Assembly (NCBI GenBank): GCA_963921935.1
Contig: OY998176.1
Location: 90,770,910-90,834,909 of the forward strand
DNA from: Galeruca laticollis
Taxonomy: Eukaryota > Arthropoda > Insecta > Coleoptera > Chrysomelidae
Length of the DNA stretch: 64,000 nucleotides
Direction: 5' to 3'
Of the stretch, positions 53,991-64,000 are shown piece after piece; the first letter of the stretch is position 1; the number at the start of each line of letters is the position of its first letter. The notes under the pieces are model-generated. The model saw nothing but the letters and a program-made list of their open reading frames with translations, made no database searches and was not told where the DNA came from. Made by a program: the position numbers and the translations under genes.

Positions 53991-55620
53991 CAAATTGTTT
54001 GTTCGATATTTTTAATTATTGTAAATCAAGCTAAATTACTGACAATATTCATACTTTGCATGAGTGACGAAAACAGTTGAGCCAACTAAGCGACCAAAAT
54101 ATTTCGACAACTTTTCTATTCGGTTTTTTGAATGCCCAATTCCCGCTACTCCTTAGACTGTATTTATATAAATACACGAATTGTGTACTATGAAATGATA
54201 CGAAATTCATTCAATCTGTACTCTCTAGTAGCATGCTTGAACTCCAGTTTTCGAATTTGATTAAACGTTGAAACAAGATTTAGTTTCTCATTTAATGGGA
54301 TGCTTTCTTCTCCCCTTATATGCATAGGAAAGCGAAAATAATGGCATTACCTGTTTTCCTTTACCTTGTTCAAATTGGATCACGAAGCCATGAGGTGTTT
54401 TATCAAATTTTCTTTTTGGTTCAAAAGGCAGTTAGGGCTTGATGTAAATTTATATTTTTTTTATACCTTTTGCATGAGTTTTGGCAATCCACGGCGTTGT
54501 ATGAGTTTAAATTAACTTCGTTAGAGTATAAAGTTGTTTATTCTTGTGAGAATATTCTTAAACTCCTATAAAATTATTTTAGTGAGAAAACGTGAAGTGA
54601 GGAAGAGTTATTTTTGATGGGGAATGTGGATAATGGAAAAATTTCGAGTAAATTTAGGAATAGTTTGATATTATTCAATACATATTTCACTTCTAAACTA
54701 ACGATTCCAATTACAGTTATATTCACAAAATTGAATTAATTTCACACTTCATCACATTTATCTAGATTCAAGTTTTTCAAGTAGGATTATCAGAAATTAA
54801 AAAAAATTATGGGTTCTTAATCAATATATCATAGAATGAAGGAGAAATATTTTTAACTGCTGGAAAAGTTAGTTTGTCACTTCGTTACCATGTTCAAGAC
54901 TCAGGGTGAATAACTGAATAAACGTATCACTTGTAATGTCGAACAATACAGTGATTAAACCCTTTTTTATGAAAGCCTCACTGCAATCAGACAATTAAAG
55001 TATTCAATTGAACGCAACGTAATGGCAGGAACATAATTTGGCATTAAATAGAGTTACTATACCGGGGGATAAACTTATAATGGGGAGTTCGATAACCCCG
55101 TTGTCCCAAAAGATATAAAAAAAATCAAAAGAAAGTTTTAGATCCTCAAGATCTGATTTTAAAATTATTACGTAATATACAGGGTTTTTCATAAGGTCAA
55201 ATCATATCAAAGTTATGTTTTATATAGAAAACTCATATGTACACAGTGTCCCATCGAAAGTGCCACCATAAATAATTAAGGAGGTGATAACTTTCTAAAC
55301 CAGTTGACATACCCAGCACATAACTTCACCTTATGTAACGAGGTTATTGGTTATCTCCCAACATGTCAATGTAAGGTATTCTGCATAGTGACAAATTTAA
55401 GCAAATATGATATTTTTGGGCTTATTTCAGAATAAAATAGGGCTATTGTAGAAAGTAGCATGACGCGACTTTGGAAAAATTTATATTTAGTTTGTTTTAT
55501 TTTTTGAACCTAAGTTTATTATATTTTTCGGAAATGTTTTTCTTGGGATTGTAAGGTTCTTAGTCAGAAATTAAATGGTTTTTTGGGTTTTAATTAACAT
55601 TTTTGTTTTTTTTCTCCATT
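53991..55620. other. Non-coding stretch
   Basis: No gene recognised. A TACAGGGTTTTTCATAAGG segment near 55190 resembles dispersed MITE ends. Confidence 0.35.
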
Positions 55621-55663
55621 TTTGTTGACGTTTCGGACAGTTAGTGTCCTTCATCAGAACTTT
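55621..55663 (-). ncRNA. Hammerhead-ribozyme-like motif of the PLE
   Basis: On the minus strand the order is GTT, CTGATGA, a stem-loop GGACA-CTAAC-TGTCC, GAAAC, GTC, AAC. CTGATGA and GAAA are the invariant hammerhead core, GTC is the standard cleavage triplet, and the flanking GTT/AAC can form stem I. Stem III is almost absent, as reported for PLE ribozymes, which are thought to act as dimers. It lies in the 3' tail of the PLE at 55.8-57.4 kb. Confidence 0.7.
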
Positions 55664-55832
55664 ATTTTCTACAACTAGACGTTTATAATTAACAAATTAT
55701 ACAATACATATACATTTCTCAAAAAACTTACCACAGAACAAGAGCCTGCAAGCGCATGTCAATTTATAAGAAGACAACTATTTTCATTAAAAAACATTCA
55801 GCACCAAAACAATACATTCACAACAATTGACT

Positions 55833-56147
55833 GTACAAGATATTATATTAAACAACGACTGTTTCACAAAGGAAACAAAATTTGTTGGTAGTAAATGGAA
55901 CTGGTTTTTCTATCGTATACATTAATTATGATGGAAAAAAAGATATTAAACAAACTCGTTTTTGTTCTGAAAATTCATACTGGTATTATTTTGGTATAAG
56001 GTGTTAGTTATGATACTGGATGTAATTTCAAATTATAGACAATTTTTTGAAATGACACTTATTTGATTAAATTAAAATAAATTTTCGATAAATTTTTTGT
56101 ATCTGATTTTGCATTGATAGAATATTGGTTTTTTTGGATTTCTATCA
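55833..56147. repeat. PLE inverted repeat, left arm (3' tail and ORF end)
   Basis: Complement of 57080-57393 with few mismatches; includes CCAGTTCCATTTACTACC and its partner. Confidence 0.85.
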
Positions 56148-57080
56148 TTTCGTAGAACTCTCTTTTTTTATGGCTTTCAGTTCGCAGTATTTTTGTGTTG
56201 TCATAGTCGAAGGTGTGTTTGTGTTCAGAAATGTGATTTGTAAGGGCAGTATTGTTTTTTTTATCGTATTTGTGGCCATTTAGGCGGTTTTTTAAATATT
56301 GACTGGTTTGCCCAATATATACACCTTCACAATCTTTACATGGGATCTCATAGATGACATGGCTTTTTTTTCCTTGGGAATTTTTGATTTTAGTTTGCTA
56401 AAGTTAGTTTTTAAAAGATTATGTCCCTTGTGAGTCACTGTTATGTTGTGATCTTTAAAAGCGCTACCAATTTTTTCCGAAAGTCCCGAAACGTATGGTA
56501 AAGAAAGATATTTTTTTTGGGGTATATTATGTGAAATAATTTTAGATTGAGTTTGGTTGTAAAAAAGATAGATACGGTTTTTAAATATTGTATTAATTAG
56601 TTTATCTGGATAATCATTTGAACGGAGAGCTTCTTCAGCTTTTTTTATGGCGTTCTCCCAGTATTCGTAGTCAGGGAGTTTTATAGCTCGATCGGCGAGT
56701 CCTATGACAACTGATTTTTTTTGCGACATTGGGTGCTGAGAATTAAAATTCACGTATCTAGAAGACCAAGTTTCCTTCGTGTACCATTCAGTTTTAATAG
56801 TGTTGTTTATGTGGTGAAGAGTTGAGTCCAAAAAATTTATTTTATTATGTTGCTCTCTTTCAATCGTAAATTGTAATTTGTTGTGAAAGCTATTGAATTT
56901 ATCAAGAATACACGACACAATGGGTCTAAGGGGAATACCTTCTTTGTGCAATTTTGGTAATTCATAAATTCTTGGTGGTAGTGAATTTAAAATTTCAAGC
57001 TTCTTTGCAGTATCCGGTGAAATATACATGTTATTTTCCCAGTGAGATATTAAGTCGTTATGATTTTTTTGGTACGAGTT
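56080..57080 (-). pseudogene. Penelope-like element: RT fragment plus GIY-YIG endonuclease
   Basis: It begins inside the right repeat. It then reads HWENNMYISPDTAKKLEILN and PPRIYELPKLHKEGIPLRPI then VSC, the start of the PLE reverse transcriptase. It jumps straight to HNKLQFTIEREQHNKINFLD and RYVNFNSQHPMSQKKSVVIG, the end of that domain, so the RT palm is deleted. After a frame change near 56350 the GIY-YIG domain reads VIYEIPCKDCEGVYIGQTSQ with LTNHISEHKHTFDY and ends KNLSKIYFNLIK before TAA. The C-x2-C before the Y-I-G, the EH pair and the E in YEMIEIQ are intact. Not functional because of the deletion and frameshift. Confidence 0.8.
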
Positions 57081-57393
57081 GATAGAAATCCAAAAAAACC
57101 AATATTCTATCAATGCCAAATCAGATACAAAAAATGTATCGAAACTTTATTTTAATTTAATCAAATAAGTGTCATTTCAAAAAGTTCTCTATAATTTGAA
57201 ATTACATCCTGTATCATAACTAACACCTTATACCAAAATAATACCAGTATGAATTTTCAGGACAAAAATGAGTTTGTTTAATATCTCTTTTTCCATCATA
57301 ATTAATGTATACGATACAAAAACCAGTTCCATTTACTACCAACAAATTTTGTTTCCTTTGTGAAACAGTTGTTGTTTAATATAATATGTTGTA
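57080..57393. repeat. PLE inverted repeat, right arm
   Basis: Inverted copy of 55833-56147. It lacks the hammerhead segment that lies beyond the left arm. Confidence 0.85.
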
Positions 57394-57670
57394 TGGCTCA
57401 GGTTTACGGGGGGTACCCCTCGTAACTCGTAAAACTCCCTGAATAAAATTATATAATCATATGAAAAATATTTACGAAGTATAATACTCTCTAATTACGG
57501 TGATATGCTGTTCAAGCTTCAGTATAACACTTATACAGATTCGGCTTATATTTTTCTTGGATATAGGCAAAACTATTTAGTGGCAATAAAAGAGAACGAT
57601 ATTCATATGAAGCTAGGACAGTAGAGAGAACGTAGATGAAGGCGGTGATATCCCCATTGCGACAGCGACC
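57394..57670. other. Spacer
   Basis: Nothing recognised. Confidence 0.35.
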
Positions 57671-58213
57671 GATCTCACCAGTGTTGCCAACCTTGAAGTA
57701 AGCTTTTTCCCTCCACTTACATTAAAAATTCCCACTTTTTTGAAAAAAATCCGTCCTGTTAACAAAATAGGTTTTATACCAGAAATACAAACATGTGCAT
57801 ATTTTCAAAAAAAAATATTTTTTATAAGAAAAACGAATGTAGTTTCATAACAAAGTATAAAAAGTATAAAAAACATAAATCTTTTAACAAAACGTTAAAA
57901 ATACGTCAAAGAATTAACAATTCTATTTCATACATATTTTTATTATGTAACTTCAAGTGCTTATCATTATACCTAACTGCATACTTATTACAGTTTGAAA
58001 TTTAAGCTAAAGGAATGGTCATAAACAGTAAACCATTTATTAGTTTTCATTCATTCGAATTTAGTTCTAATAATCTTTTGAATATTTTTTGAAATTTTTT
58101 TACAATTTGGACTAGAGTAAAAAATTTCTGTTTTCAGTTAACTTTTTCCCTTTCGTGTTGAAAATTCCCGCAAAACGAGAAATTTCGCTTCGGCTGGCCA
58201 CACTGGATATCAC
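57671..58213. mobile_element. hAT-type MITE with 8-bp target duplication
   Basis: The element 57679-58205 starts CAGTGTTGCCAACC and ends GGCTGGCCACACTG, an imperfect inverted pair. It is flanked by GATCTCAC (57671) and GATATCAC (58206), an 8-bp duplication with one mismatch. The AT-rich interior encodes nothing recognisable. Confidence 0.65.
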
Positions 58214-59281
58214 CCGTCGACTTCCAACACACACACACAGTACACACACATTCAGATTCATTTTTAGACAGACAGTCAGCCAGTTTTATTTTTCATGTCT
58301 GCTATGGCAGAAAAGAAATTAAGTAAATGAGTTTGGAAATAAGATATTATTTTATTCAAAAGATAAAAATAATATCATTAATTTGAAATAAAATATCGTA
58401 AAATAGTCCGCCGATTACTGCAATTCGATGTACACCATACCGATTATTGCACATTACTAAACTTAAAATCTTTACAGAAAGTCATAATTCACACTAGTGT
58501 GGGAGGAGCGCATCCCAACTAATTAGTTCATCACAGAGTGGTGTTTATCGCGTGCTCGCTTTTTATAAAGCTGTCTCTTTTCCTCCTGTTAAACGGTGAT
58601 ATACAAGAAAAATATAAGCCGAATGTGTATGGCGGGATGGATAGTCAGACACGCAAAAACAAAAAAATCAATACCAATATGATTTTCCCAAAAACCAAAA
58701 TTAAAAAAGGTTCCCAGATTCAAAAACAGTTTGGAAAATCCTGGTCGAACGTCACAAAAAAACGGCGTCTGGATTCTATTCTCAATCGGTCGACGGGAGA
58801 TGAGCTCTGATGGGCTACCTCTGATTCCATCGCTTCACGACAATCACTAAAACTCAATGTCGAAACGCGGGCTGTCGTAGGTAGACCAACGCCAGAAGTA
58901 CCGGATTATACTGTCGTTGCCCACTGCCCTCGTCGTTCTCTTTCCCTCTATTTATTTCGAGTCTTTTAGTACGAGTTGGTTATGCCAAAACAGCAAACGT
59001 TGCTGTATTTTGATGCGTCTCTTACTCGTTCTTGCCTGTATGTGTGTTTTTGTTTTCGTTGTTGAAGGTTAACTTTAACTGCTGTTCTAAATTTTTCTAT
59101 GCTAAGTTGCATAATTCGTCTGTTGTTTTATGAAATTCAAAACAACGGTGTTTTGGTGTTCGACATTTATGCGTGATAACCTTGGGTTAATTTGTTGATT
59201 TTTCATAATTGTTTAAATGCGTTTTACTGCCTCTGATAACCGAAACTAGGTCGTTTTACTTTTAGACTTTCTAACAATTGA

Positions 59282-59285
<4 letters not shown>
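58214..59285. other. Unassigned region, possibly unique DNA
   Basis: It is less repetitive-looking than its surroundings, with an (AC)n-like tract near 58228. A 90-codon plus frame at 58538-58810 is lysine-rich towards its end (RKNKKINTNMIF; KIKKGSQIQKQFGKSW). I cannot tie it to any family and there is no splice or promoter evidence, so I do not call it a gene. Confidence 0.3.

Positions 59286-59351
<66 letters not shown>
59286..59351. repeat. (TA)n microsatellite
   Basis: About 33 uninterrupted TA dinucleotides. Confidence 0.97.
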
Positions 59352-59355
<4 letters not shown>

Positions 59356-59650
59356 ATCCTAAATTCCCTTGCCATATTTGTGCTTATTGCAACACATTGA
59401 TTTGTACACGACCCCTGCACATCTAGATATGCGCGAGTGACTATCTTAAGGCGGGTACAAATTGGTAAATATTTGCGGTGTGTGTTGTATGTAGTGTTAG
59501 GCGCAAATTTTTGGGGCGCAAATTTAGCAGAAATTCTGCATAAATATATAAGTCGTGCGTCCTGTGTCTGTGATCCACACGTGCGTTGAATGTTAAGAAT
59601 TTTAGTTTGTTGTGGTGCCGAAGTTAATGCGTTGCACATGCGTTATTAAC
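59352..59650. other. Spacer before the MADF gene
   Basis: May include the 5' region of the Harbinger element. No terminal repeat identified. Confidence 0.3.
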
Positions 59651-60086
59651 ATGAATCTGAATAAGGAATATGTAATTATTCTCATTCAGTAGTATCAAAA
59701 GCGCAGAATTTTTTGGCATGCAAAAGATAAGTGGCATTTTAATAGAAACAAAAAAAACGTTGCCTGGAGCGAAATCGCAGAGTGCCTACATATAGATCTT
59801 GAAGACGCAAAAAAATATATATCAAGCCTTCAAGACTCTTTTAGAAGAGGGCAGGCGAAAGATAAGAAAACTTTGGGAACCGGCAAAGGTAAGTTACTTT
59901 GAAAATATAATTGCAATGAATAGAGTAAGTAATTGATCAGTTTTTGTAGGTGCGAATTGGTTTGCTTTCAGCAGCTTTGGATTTCTTATGGATAAAGATG
60001 ATCCAAGAGAAACCGTTGGTTCGGAAGACTGGAAAGAAGTGTGTGAAAAGATTCATAGTATAAAAAGTTTATTCATAAAGAATTAG
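59651..60086 (+). pseudogene. MADF-domain protein, two exons (Harbinger accessory gene)
   Basis: Exon 1 (59651-59888) starts MNLNKEYVIILIQ, meets a TAG, and continues YQKRRIFWHAKDKWHFN, NVAWSEIAECLHIDLEDAKK and YISSLQDSFRRGQAKDKK. This is a MADF domain (Myb/SANT-like, as in Adf-1). A 61-bp intron (59889-59949, GTAAGT...TTGTAG) joins in frame to exon 2, GANWFAFSSFGFLMDKDDPR then ETVGSEDW, with a stop at 60084-60086. Such proteins bind the ends of PIF/Harbinger elements to help the transposase. A transposase C-terminus faces it on the other strand. The TAG makes it a pseudogene. Confidence 0.75.
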
Positions 60087-60132
60087 GTTTGTCATCTATT
60101 TTATATTTGTTTTATATTACTTTTATCATTGT

Positions 60133-60330
60133 CTCACAAAATTAAAATGATAGTATATTTATTTTGCTATGAAACAGAACCTGTAGTAGTAAAATACTCG
60201 GCAATCTCCTTTCTAACATTTTTTGCATTAAAAGTCGCTCTGCGTGGAATGTTTCGCAATTGTCACCGTATGATTGCCTCCAGCTTCCTTGAATGAATTG
60301 ATTCAAAAACTTTACGGCGAACCCTCATTT
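60133..60330 (-). pseudogene. Harbinger transposase C-terminal fragment
   Basis: The minus strand reads RNIPRRATFNAKNVRKEIAE then YFTTTGSVS, followed by a TAG and QNK, then TGA at 60135. The block A..VR..I.EYF...G.V is the C-terminal signature of HARBI1-like transposases, the same as at 119-478. It lies tail-to-tail with the MADF gene, about 45 bp apart. Nothing upstream is recognisable. Confidence 0.5.
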
Positions 60331-60521
60331 GATTTTTTTAAAATGTGTAACCAGAGTGTATTAATGCTGGGTCGTAGAAGTAGGAGTTAATTTGATATAC
60401 TACTGGGCAATCGCGCTCATTTTCATGAAAATCGGTGTGAGTGTCGTCGCATCGATTATCAAGACTCTTGTAAATATGTAGTTATAAGTCTTATTTGTTA
60501 ACTTGATCGCGACGGTAGTGT
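60331..60521. other. Spacer
   Basis: Between the Harbinger fragment and the LTR; nothing recognised. Confidence 0.3.
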
Positions 60522-61911
60522 TGTGCAAGGTTGTAAGTCTACAAATTTTTATTAATATTTATTATTTGTGAATATTTCTATAAACAGCTGTATTAAGTCT
60601 CCTGGCACCAGCAGGGTTGCCACATGCTCATCCAAACTTATTTTCCATTATCTATTTAATTAATGCTTATAACTGTTTTATATCTAAGAGATACTTACAT
60701 TACACAGTTTACATTGTATCTACTCTATCTGGACCTCTGAACGAGGAACAGTCCAGTTAGGTATTTTTATTTTATCACTGGCTGCCAAGTAGGACAGATG
60801 AACGCAACATAACGTGTCTGGTTTCCTATACCTTTTCCGATGCTTGGCAATAATTCTTAATATAAGGTGAAACAGGGAGCGTGTATTTTCTTACCCGTTC
60901 CTTATTCCGAATCAGACCAGACCTCTGATATTCTCTTCAAGTTTGAATGTATACAGTCTCTAGCTGTTCAACTAGAGTGGTTCTTCGAGATCTATTAGTT
61001 TTGACCCGCTCAAAATTAGGTAGGGAAAACCGCCCAAAGCACACAACTTTGGATTAATACTGTAACCAGCAAATTATTTACATTCGTTTCCTTACATTAA
61101 TTCTTTTGGACCTTCGATCCGGATATATTGACAGCTCTTGTCAAATATTTACATGCTTTGTCTCTAACCTTTTTATGTATTGATAATTTGCCGATATTGG
61201 CACTTCTCGTCCTCACGCCCAAGCTGGCGCATTTGGCTCTTTCGTTCCATATTTTTTCTGGCCCAGTGTCCATTGACATATTACATAAGTTCTCTATCGT
61301 CTGGTATACCAAAATAACACACTCAGCGAATTTTAGTCGAAACATCGGAAGTCTTGGAAATCTGGCAACACCGCATCAAAAACGATTCTCAAAAATTGGC
61401 ATCAACCTTTAGCACACATCTGGACTCTGCATATGGGTTGTGAAACGGCACAGATTTCATTTTTAACCAAGATTTGAGTCGACCCTCACATTTTTTTGCG
61501 AACATTTCAACTGATAAATATATGTGTTGACTATTTACTGAACTTATTTGAAGTCTTTTTATACCTGAAACTAATTGGGACTTGTATTGATATTAGAGCC
61601 TTATTGATGTATTGTATATTCTCATAGTTTGAAGATATTATTTTATCGTTGTGAGGTACATATCTGATTATTTCTTTGAACCTTTGAAATTTGAAATTTA
61701 CCTTTAGTTGTTGCATAATAATTAGCAGTTTTATTCAATATTTATTTATAGGGTATTTTACTGAAGTGACACCACATTATTATTCAAGTTCAATTATCTA
61801 CACGGTGTGTTCATTAATACTTATTTTATTTGACATCATTCGATGGATCATTTATACATTGTGTTACCTATTATTGTAAATTATATTGGATTTTGGTTAT
61901 TCATTCTTAAG
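60522..61911 (+). repeat. 5' LTR of a BEL/Pao element
   Basis: From about 60540 on, this segment matches 63715-64000 (for example CTCCTGGCACCAGCAGGGTT and CTCTATCTGGACCTCTG). The matching block lies upstream of a BEL gag in one case and downstream in the other, so they are LTRs. The start is placed at TGTTGTGC and the end before a TGGCGCAATT primer-site-like sequence near 61914. Both boundaries are approximate. Confidence 0.65.
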
Positions 61912-62033
61912 AAATGGCGCAATTAACTAATTTGAAAAAACAAAAGAAAAGGGAATAAATCCCAATTAACCCGTATTGAAAACTTTGTGAATTCTTTAGA
62001 TGGCTCTCAGGAGGTCTATTAATCAATGTTGAA

Positions 62034-62606
62034 TTGAGAAGTCTCATCCACATTTATGCTAATAATGGTAATATGCAGTCTGACATTGCTGCCCTGACGC
62101 GGGCCATAGATGGCGAGTTATCAGATGGTGATGAAAAAAATTTGATTGCAGATAGATTTGAAATGTGCATAGCCAAACTCGAAGCCCTTATGGCTAAGAT
62201 AAATTCAAAAACATTCTCAGACTCGGAATGTACTGGCGCTTCAAATGTCTCTTTGCCTAAAATTAATATCCAACCTTTCTCAAGAGATGCCGCAGAATGG
62301 CGCTCTTTTTTTGATCTATTTCCAGTATTAGTGTTGAATAATTCCAAGCTCAAGTCTGAAGGAGAAAAAATTTACTATTTAAAAAGCTTGTTACGGAGCC
62401 AACCACTACAATTGATTGATTCATTACGGGTAACTAACCAAAATCTAGAGATCGCTTTAACAATTTTGAAAAATACCTATGATAATCCAGTTACTTTATT
62501 GCATACTTTGTACAAGTCACTGGTCGAACAAAAGCCAGTGGCAAAAAGCAACGTCGCTGAGTTATGTCAATTTTATATTTCGTCTAAAAAACCTATGATT
62601 GAATAA
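62034..62606 (+). pseudogene. BEL/Pao gag, N-terminal and capsid part
   Basis: It contains VSLPKINIQPFSRDAAEWRS then FFDLFPVLV, the LPKI.I..F.G....W..F...F motif of BEL/Pao gag (DUF1759 type). SEGEKIYYLKSLLRSQPLQL, ALTILKNTYDNPVTLLHTLY and VAELCQFYI follow. The frame ends at 62606, about 320 bases before the knuckle region. It resembles, but is not the same as, the gag at 41.6 kb. Confidence 0.75.
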
Positions 62607-62931
62607 AAAATGTGGGGTTAACCCCCGAACTTAGTTTTTAAACACTAATAGTGTTCTTGTTAGAACATAAATTAGATTTTAATTCAAGGAAGGAATTTGA
62701 GAGCGACCGTGATTCGAATCAAATGCCGACGACTGACATATTTTTTAAATTTCTGAAAAAACGCTATGTCTTGTTAGACAGTCGAAACCTTTTTTAAACC
62801 AATACTGCTAAAATCGCTAGAGTTACTGATTATAATAAACCTAGGGTTAGTCTCTTGAACAATGTTGTCAACAACAACAATACTTCCCGAACTGGTGCGG
62901 CAAATTCAAATAAATCGCTTAATCGATTTTC

Positions 62932-63375
62932 TTGTCATTGCTGCTCCGATCCCTTCTCATTCTTTGTATCAATCAATTTTTAAGTCTCCACCCCCAAGAT
63001 AGGTATCAGCTTGCCAAAAGTGAACATTTGTGTGTAAATTGTCTAAGCAATCGGCATGAGTTTGCCGAATGTAAGTCTTTAAAAAGATGTTTGAACTTCA
63101 ATAAGCCCCACTACTCATTTTTACATTTTGATTCTAATCAGAATCGTCAAGTCTCTGGACAGAATCCGAGTACCTTGACTCATCCAAAATGCAGAACAAT
63201 ACCTGTAAATACAGGAAATAGTGTAAATAGTAATTCTCCCGGTGTAAATTCATCCCCTAGTTATAGTTTTGTTACGGTACAACCTGTTGGCAATGAGAAC
63301 ACAACATTTTGTATGCCTGTTAACCAGGCAGCTACGTTTTCTCCTATTTCGCCTATGGATCAAATTGTCATCTAA
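62932..63375 (+). pseudogene. BEL/Pao gag, zinc-knuckle part
   Basis: RYQLAKSEHLCVNCLSNRHE then FAECKSLKRCLNFNKPHYSF gives the BEL-type knuckles C-x2-C-x4-H-x4-C and C-x2-(N)-x4-H, with one cysteine of the second knuckle replaced. A Ser/Asn-rich stretch (NTGNSVNSNSPGVNSS) follows. The protease that normally comes next is missing. Confidence 0.7.
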
Positions 63376-63479
63376 CCGAGCGCCTTGTGTGATTGTGTGT
63401 GTGTGAGTGTGATTTGGTTTACCTTGGCTGCGGATACTATGTCCATTCGCCAGCTTAACATTTTGCTCAAGGATGTACA

Positions 63480-63650
63480 TATTTTTTAAACTTAAATCTC
63501 ATACCTATTCTACTGATAATTTTTTTTATCTACATTTTAGAATTCACATCTTTTTTTATTATTTAATTTTTTTTTGTTTTCTTTTTCAATTTTTTTTCCC
63601 CTTTCTTATTATTTTTTTTTGTATATATTTTTTCTTTTTTTTTTGTATAT
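63480..63650. repeat. T-rich low-complexity tract
   Basis: Almost pure pyrimidine with long T runs, between gag and the 3' LTR. It could include the remains of an internal deletion junction. Confidence 0.7.
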
Positions 63651-63678
63651 GTGCAAGATGGCGAAGGACGGTGTACTG

Positions 63679-64000
63679 TTGGGCGTGTCTTGCTGGACTC
63701 CACTAGCCAGATGAGCGTCAACACATTTTTAATATCATTTATTATTTGTGAGTACTTCTATAAACAGCCGTATTAATTCTCCTGGCACCAGCAGGGTTGC
63801 CACATGCTCAGCCAAACTTATTTTCCATTACCTATTTAATTGATGCTTATGACTTTTTTGTATCTAAGAGACACTTAGATTACACAGATTACATTGTATG
63901 TACTCTATCTGGACCTCTGTACGAGGAACTATCCAGTTTAGTATTTTTATTTTATCACTGGTTGAACAAATGAACGCAGCATCACGTGTCTGGATTTGTA
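63679..64000 (+). repeat. 3' LTR of the BEL/Pao element (truncated by window end)
   Basis: Matches the first ~320 bp of the LTR at 60522; the start is taken at TGTTGGGCG, just after a purine-containing AAGGACGGTGTAC stretch. Confidence 0.6.

Larger units (their letters stand above)
55833..57393 (-). mobile_element. Penelope-like element with inverted flanks
   Basis: A truncated PLE ORF on the minus strand (ends near 56080) is bounded by two inverted copies, 55833-56147 and 57080-57393, of its own 3' end. The right copy again carries antisense of the last ORF codons. The structure is the same as at 6.4-8.0 kb, but the element belongs to a different PLE lineage. Confidence 0.8.
60522..64000 (+). 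mobile_element. BEL/Pao element, gag only, running past the window edge
   Basis: LTR, gag and LTR in direct order. All of pol is missing: the coding part stops at 63375 and is followed by a pyrimidine-rich tract. The 3' LTR is cut by the end of the window. Confidence 0.65.

Noticed and set aside
58538..58810. 90-codon lysine-rich plus ORF as a host gene
   Set aside because: No family match, no splice sites or promoter that decide it, and composition typical of A-rich DNA.
59283..59639. Minus-strand ORF ending in an Ile-Tyr repeat
   Set aside because: The C-terminal repeat is the (TA)n microsatellite; the rest has no recognisable domain.
61097..61879. Several small ORFs on both strands
   Set aside because: They lie within the BEL/Pao LTR and overlap each other in antisense.
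63480..63706. Phe-rich ORF after the BEL gag
   Set aside because: It is a translation of a poly-T tract.
1..64000. tRNA genes, rRNA genes, CRISPR arrays or bacterial operons
   Set aside because: I saw no cloverleaf-compatible B-box context, rRNA blocks or regularly spaced identical repeats with unique spacers; the eukaryotic retroelement content rules out a bacterial reading.

Overview
The window is AT-rich eukaryotic DNA from an arthropod, most likely an insect. This rests on short (56-61 bp) GT-AG introns and on the mix of Ty3/gypsy, BEL/Pao, Penelope-like, I, jockey and RTE-type LINEs, hAT, pogo, Sola-like and Harbinger elements. The species cannot be fixed from the sequence; I lean to a beetle or a bug. 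No intact host gene, tRNA, rRNA or CRISPR array was found. Almost everything recognisable is a transposable element in some stage of decay, often nested.

Layout. 0-1.1 kb: tail-to-tail PIF/Harbinger remnant (Myb/SANT-like exon +, transposase -) fused to a Tc1/mariner-like transposase pseudogene. 2.0-2.7 kb: pseudogene ending in a SWIM zinc finger. 3.2-5.9 kb: nearly complete hAT element with an 8-bp target duplication. 6.4-8.0 kb: Penelope-like element (PLE) between inverted copies of its own 3' end. 8.2 kb: 11-bp minisatellite. 12.1-15.6 kb: fold-back structure with ~0.9-kb arms enclosing a CXC-domain fragment and a second PLE. 15.6-16.9 kb: IS630/Tc1-mariner-like transposase pseudogene. 17.7-19.5 kb: pogo-like element with a PHD-like tail.

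20.9-33.3 kb: the centrepiece, a complete 12.4-kb Ty3/gypsy element with LTRs of about 1.96 kb, a 4-bp target duplication, gag, pol and two accessory ORFs after pol. Neither accessory ORF looks like env, and one carries a second gag-like pair of zinc knuckles. Each is preceded by a good splice acceptor and a good donor lies just downstream of the LTR TATA box, so spliced subgenomic expression is plausible. The copy is dead: three in-frame stops plus a frame disruption.

33.8-40.4 kb: I-clade LINE split in its RNase H domain by a probable 1.6-kb solo LTR. 40.6-41.7 kb: BEL/Pao remnant on the minus strand. 43.2-46.3 kb: complete Sola-like DNA transposon (24-bp inverted repeats, 4-bp ATAG duplication). 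46.6-54.0 kb: jockey-type LINE on the minus strand, interrupted by an RTE 3' end, by an inverted-repeat element holding a second RTE 3' end, and by a BEL/Pao element (50038-53484) with intact LTRs and target duplication but no reverse transcriptase. 55.6-57.4 kb: another PLE with inverted flanks and a hammerhead-ribozyme-like motif. 57.7-58.2 kb: hAT-type MITE. 59.7-60.3 kb: second tail-to-tail Harbinger remnant. 60.5-64 kb: a third BEL/Pao element, gag only, whose 3' LTR runs off the window.

The strongest candidates for something undescribed are the two post-pol accessory ORFs of the gypsy element and the hairpin-like motif array in its LTR. Next are the repeated PLE architecture with its ribozyme-like motif, and the repeated loss of RT from BEL/Pao copies.
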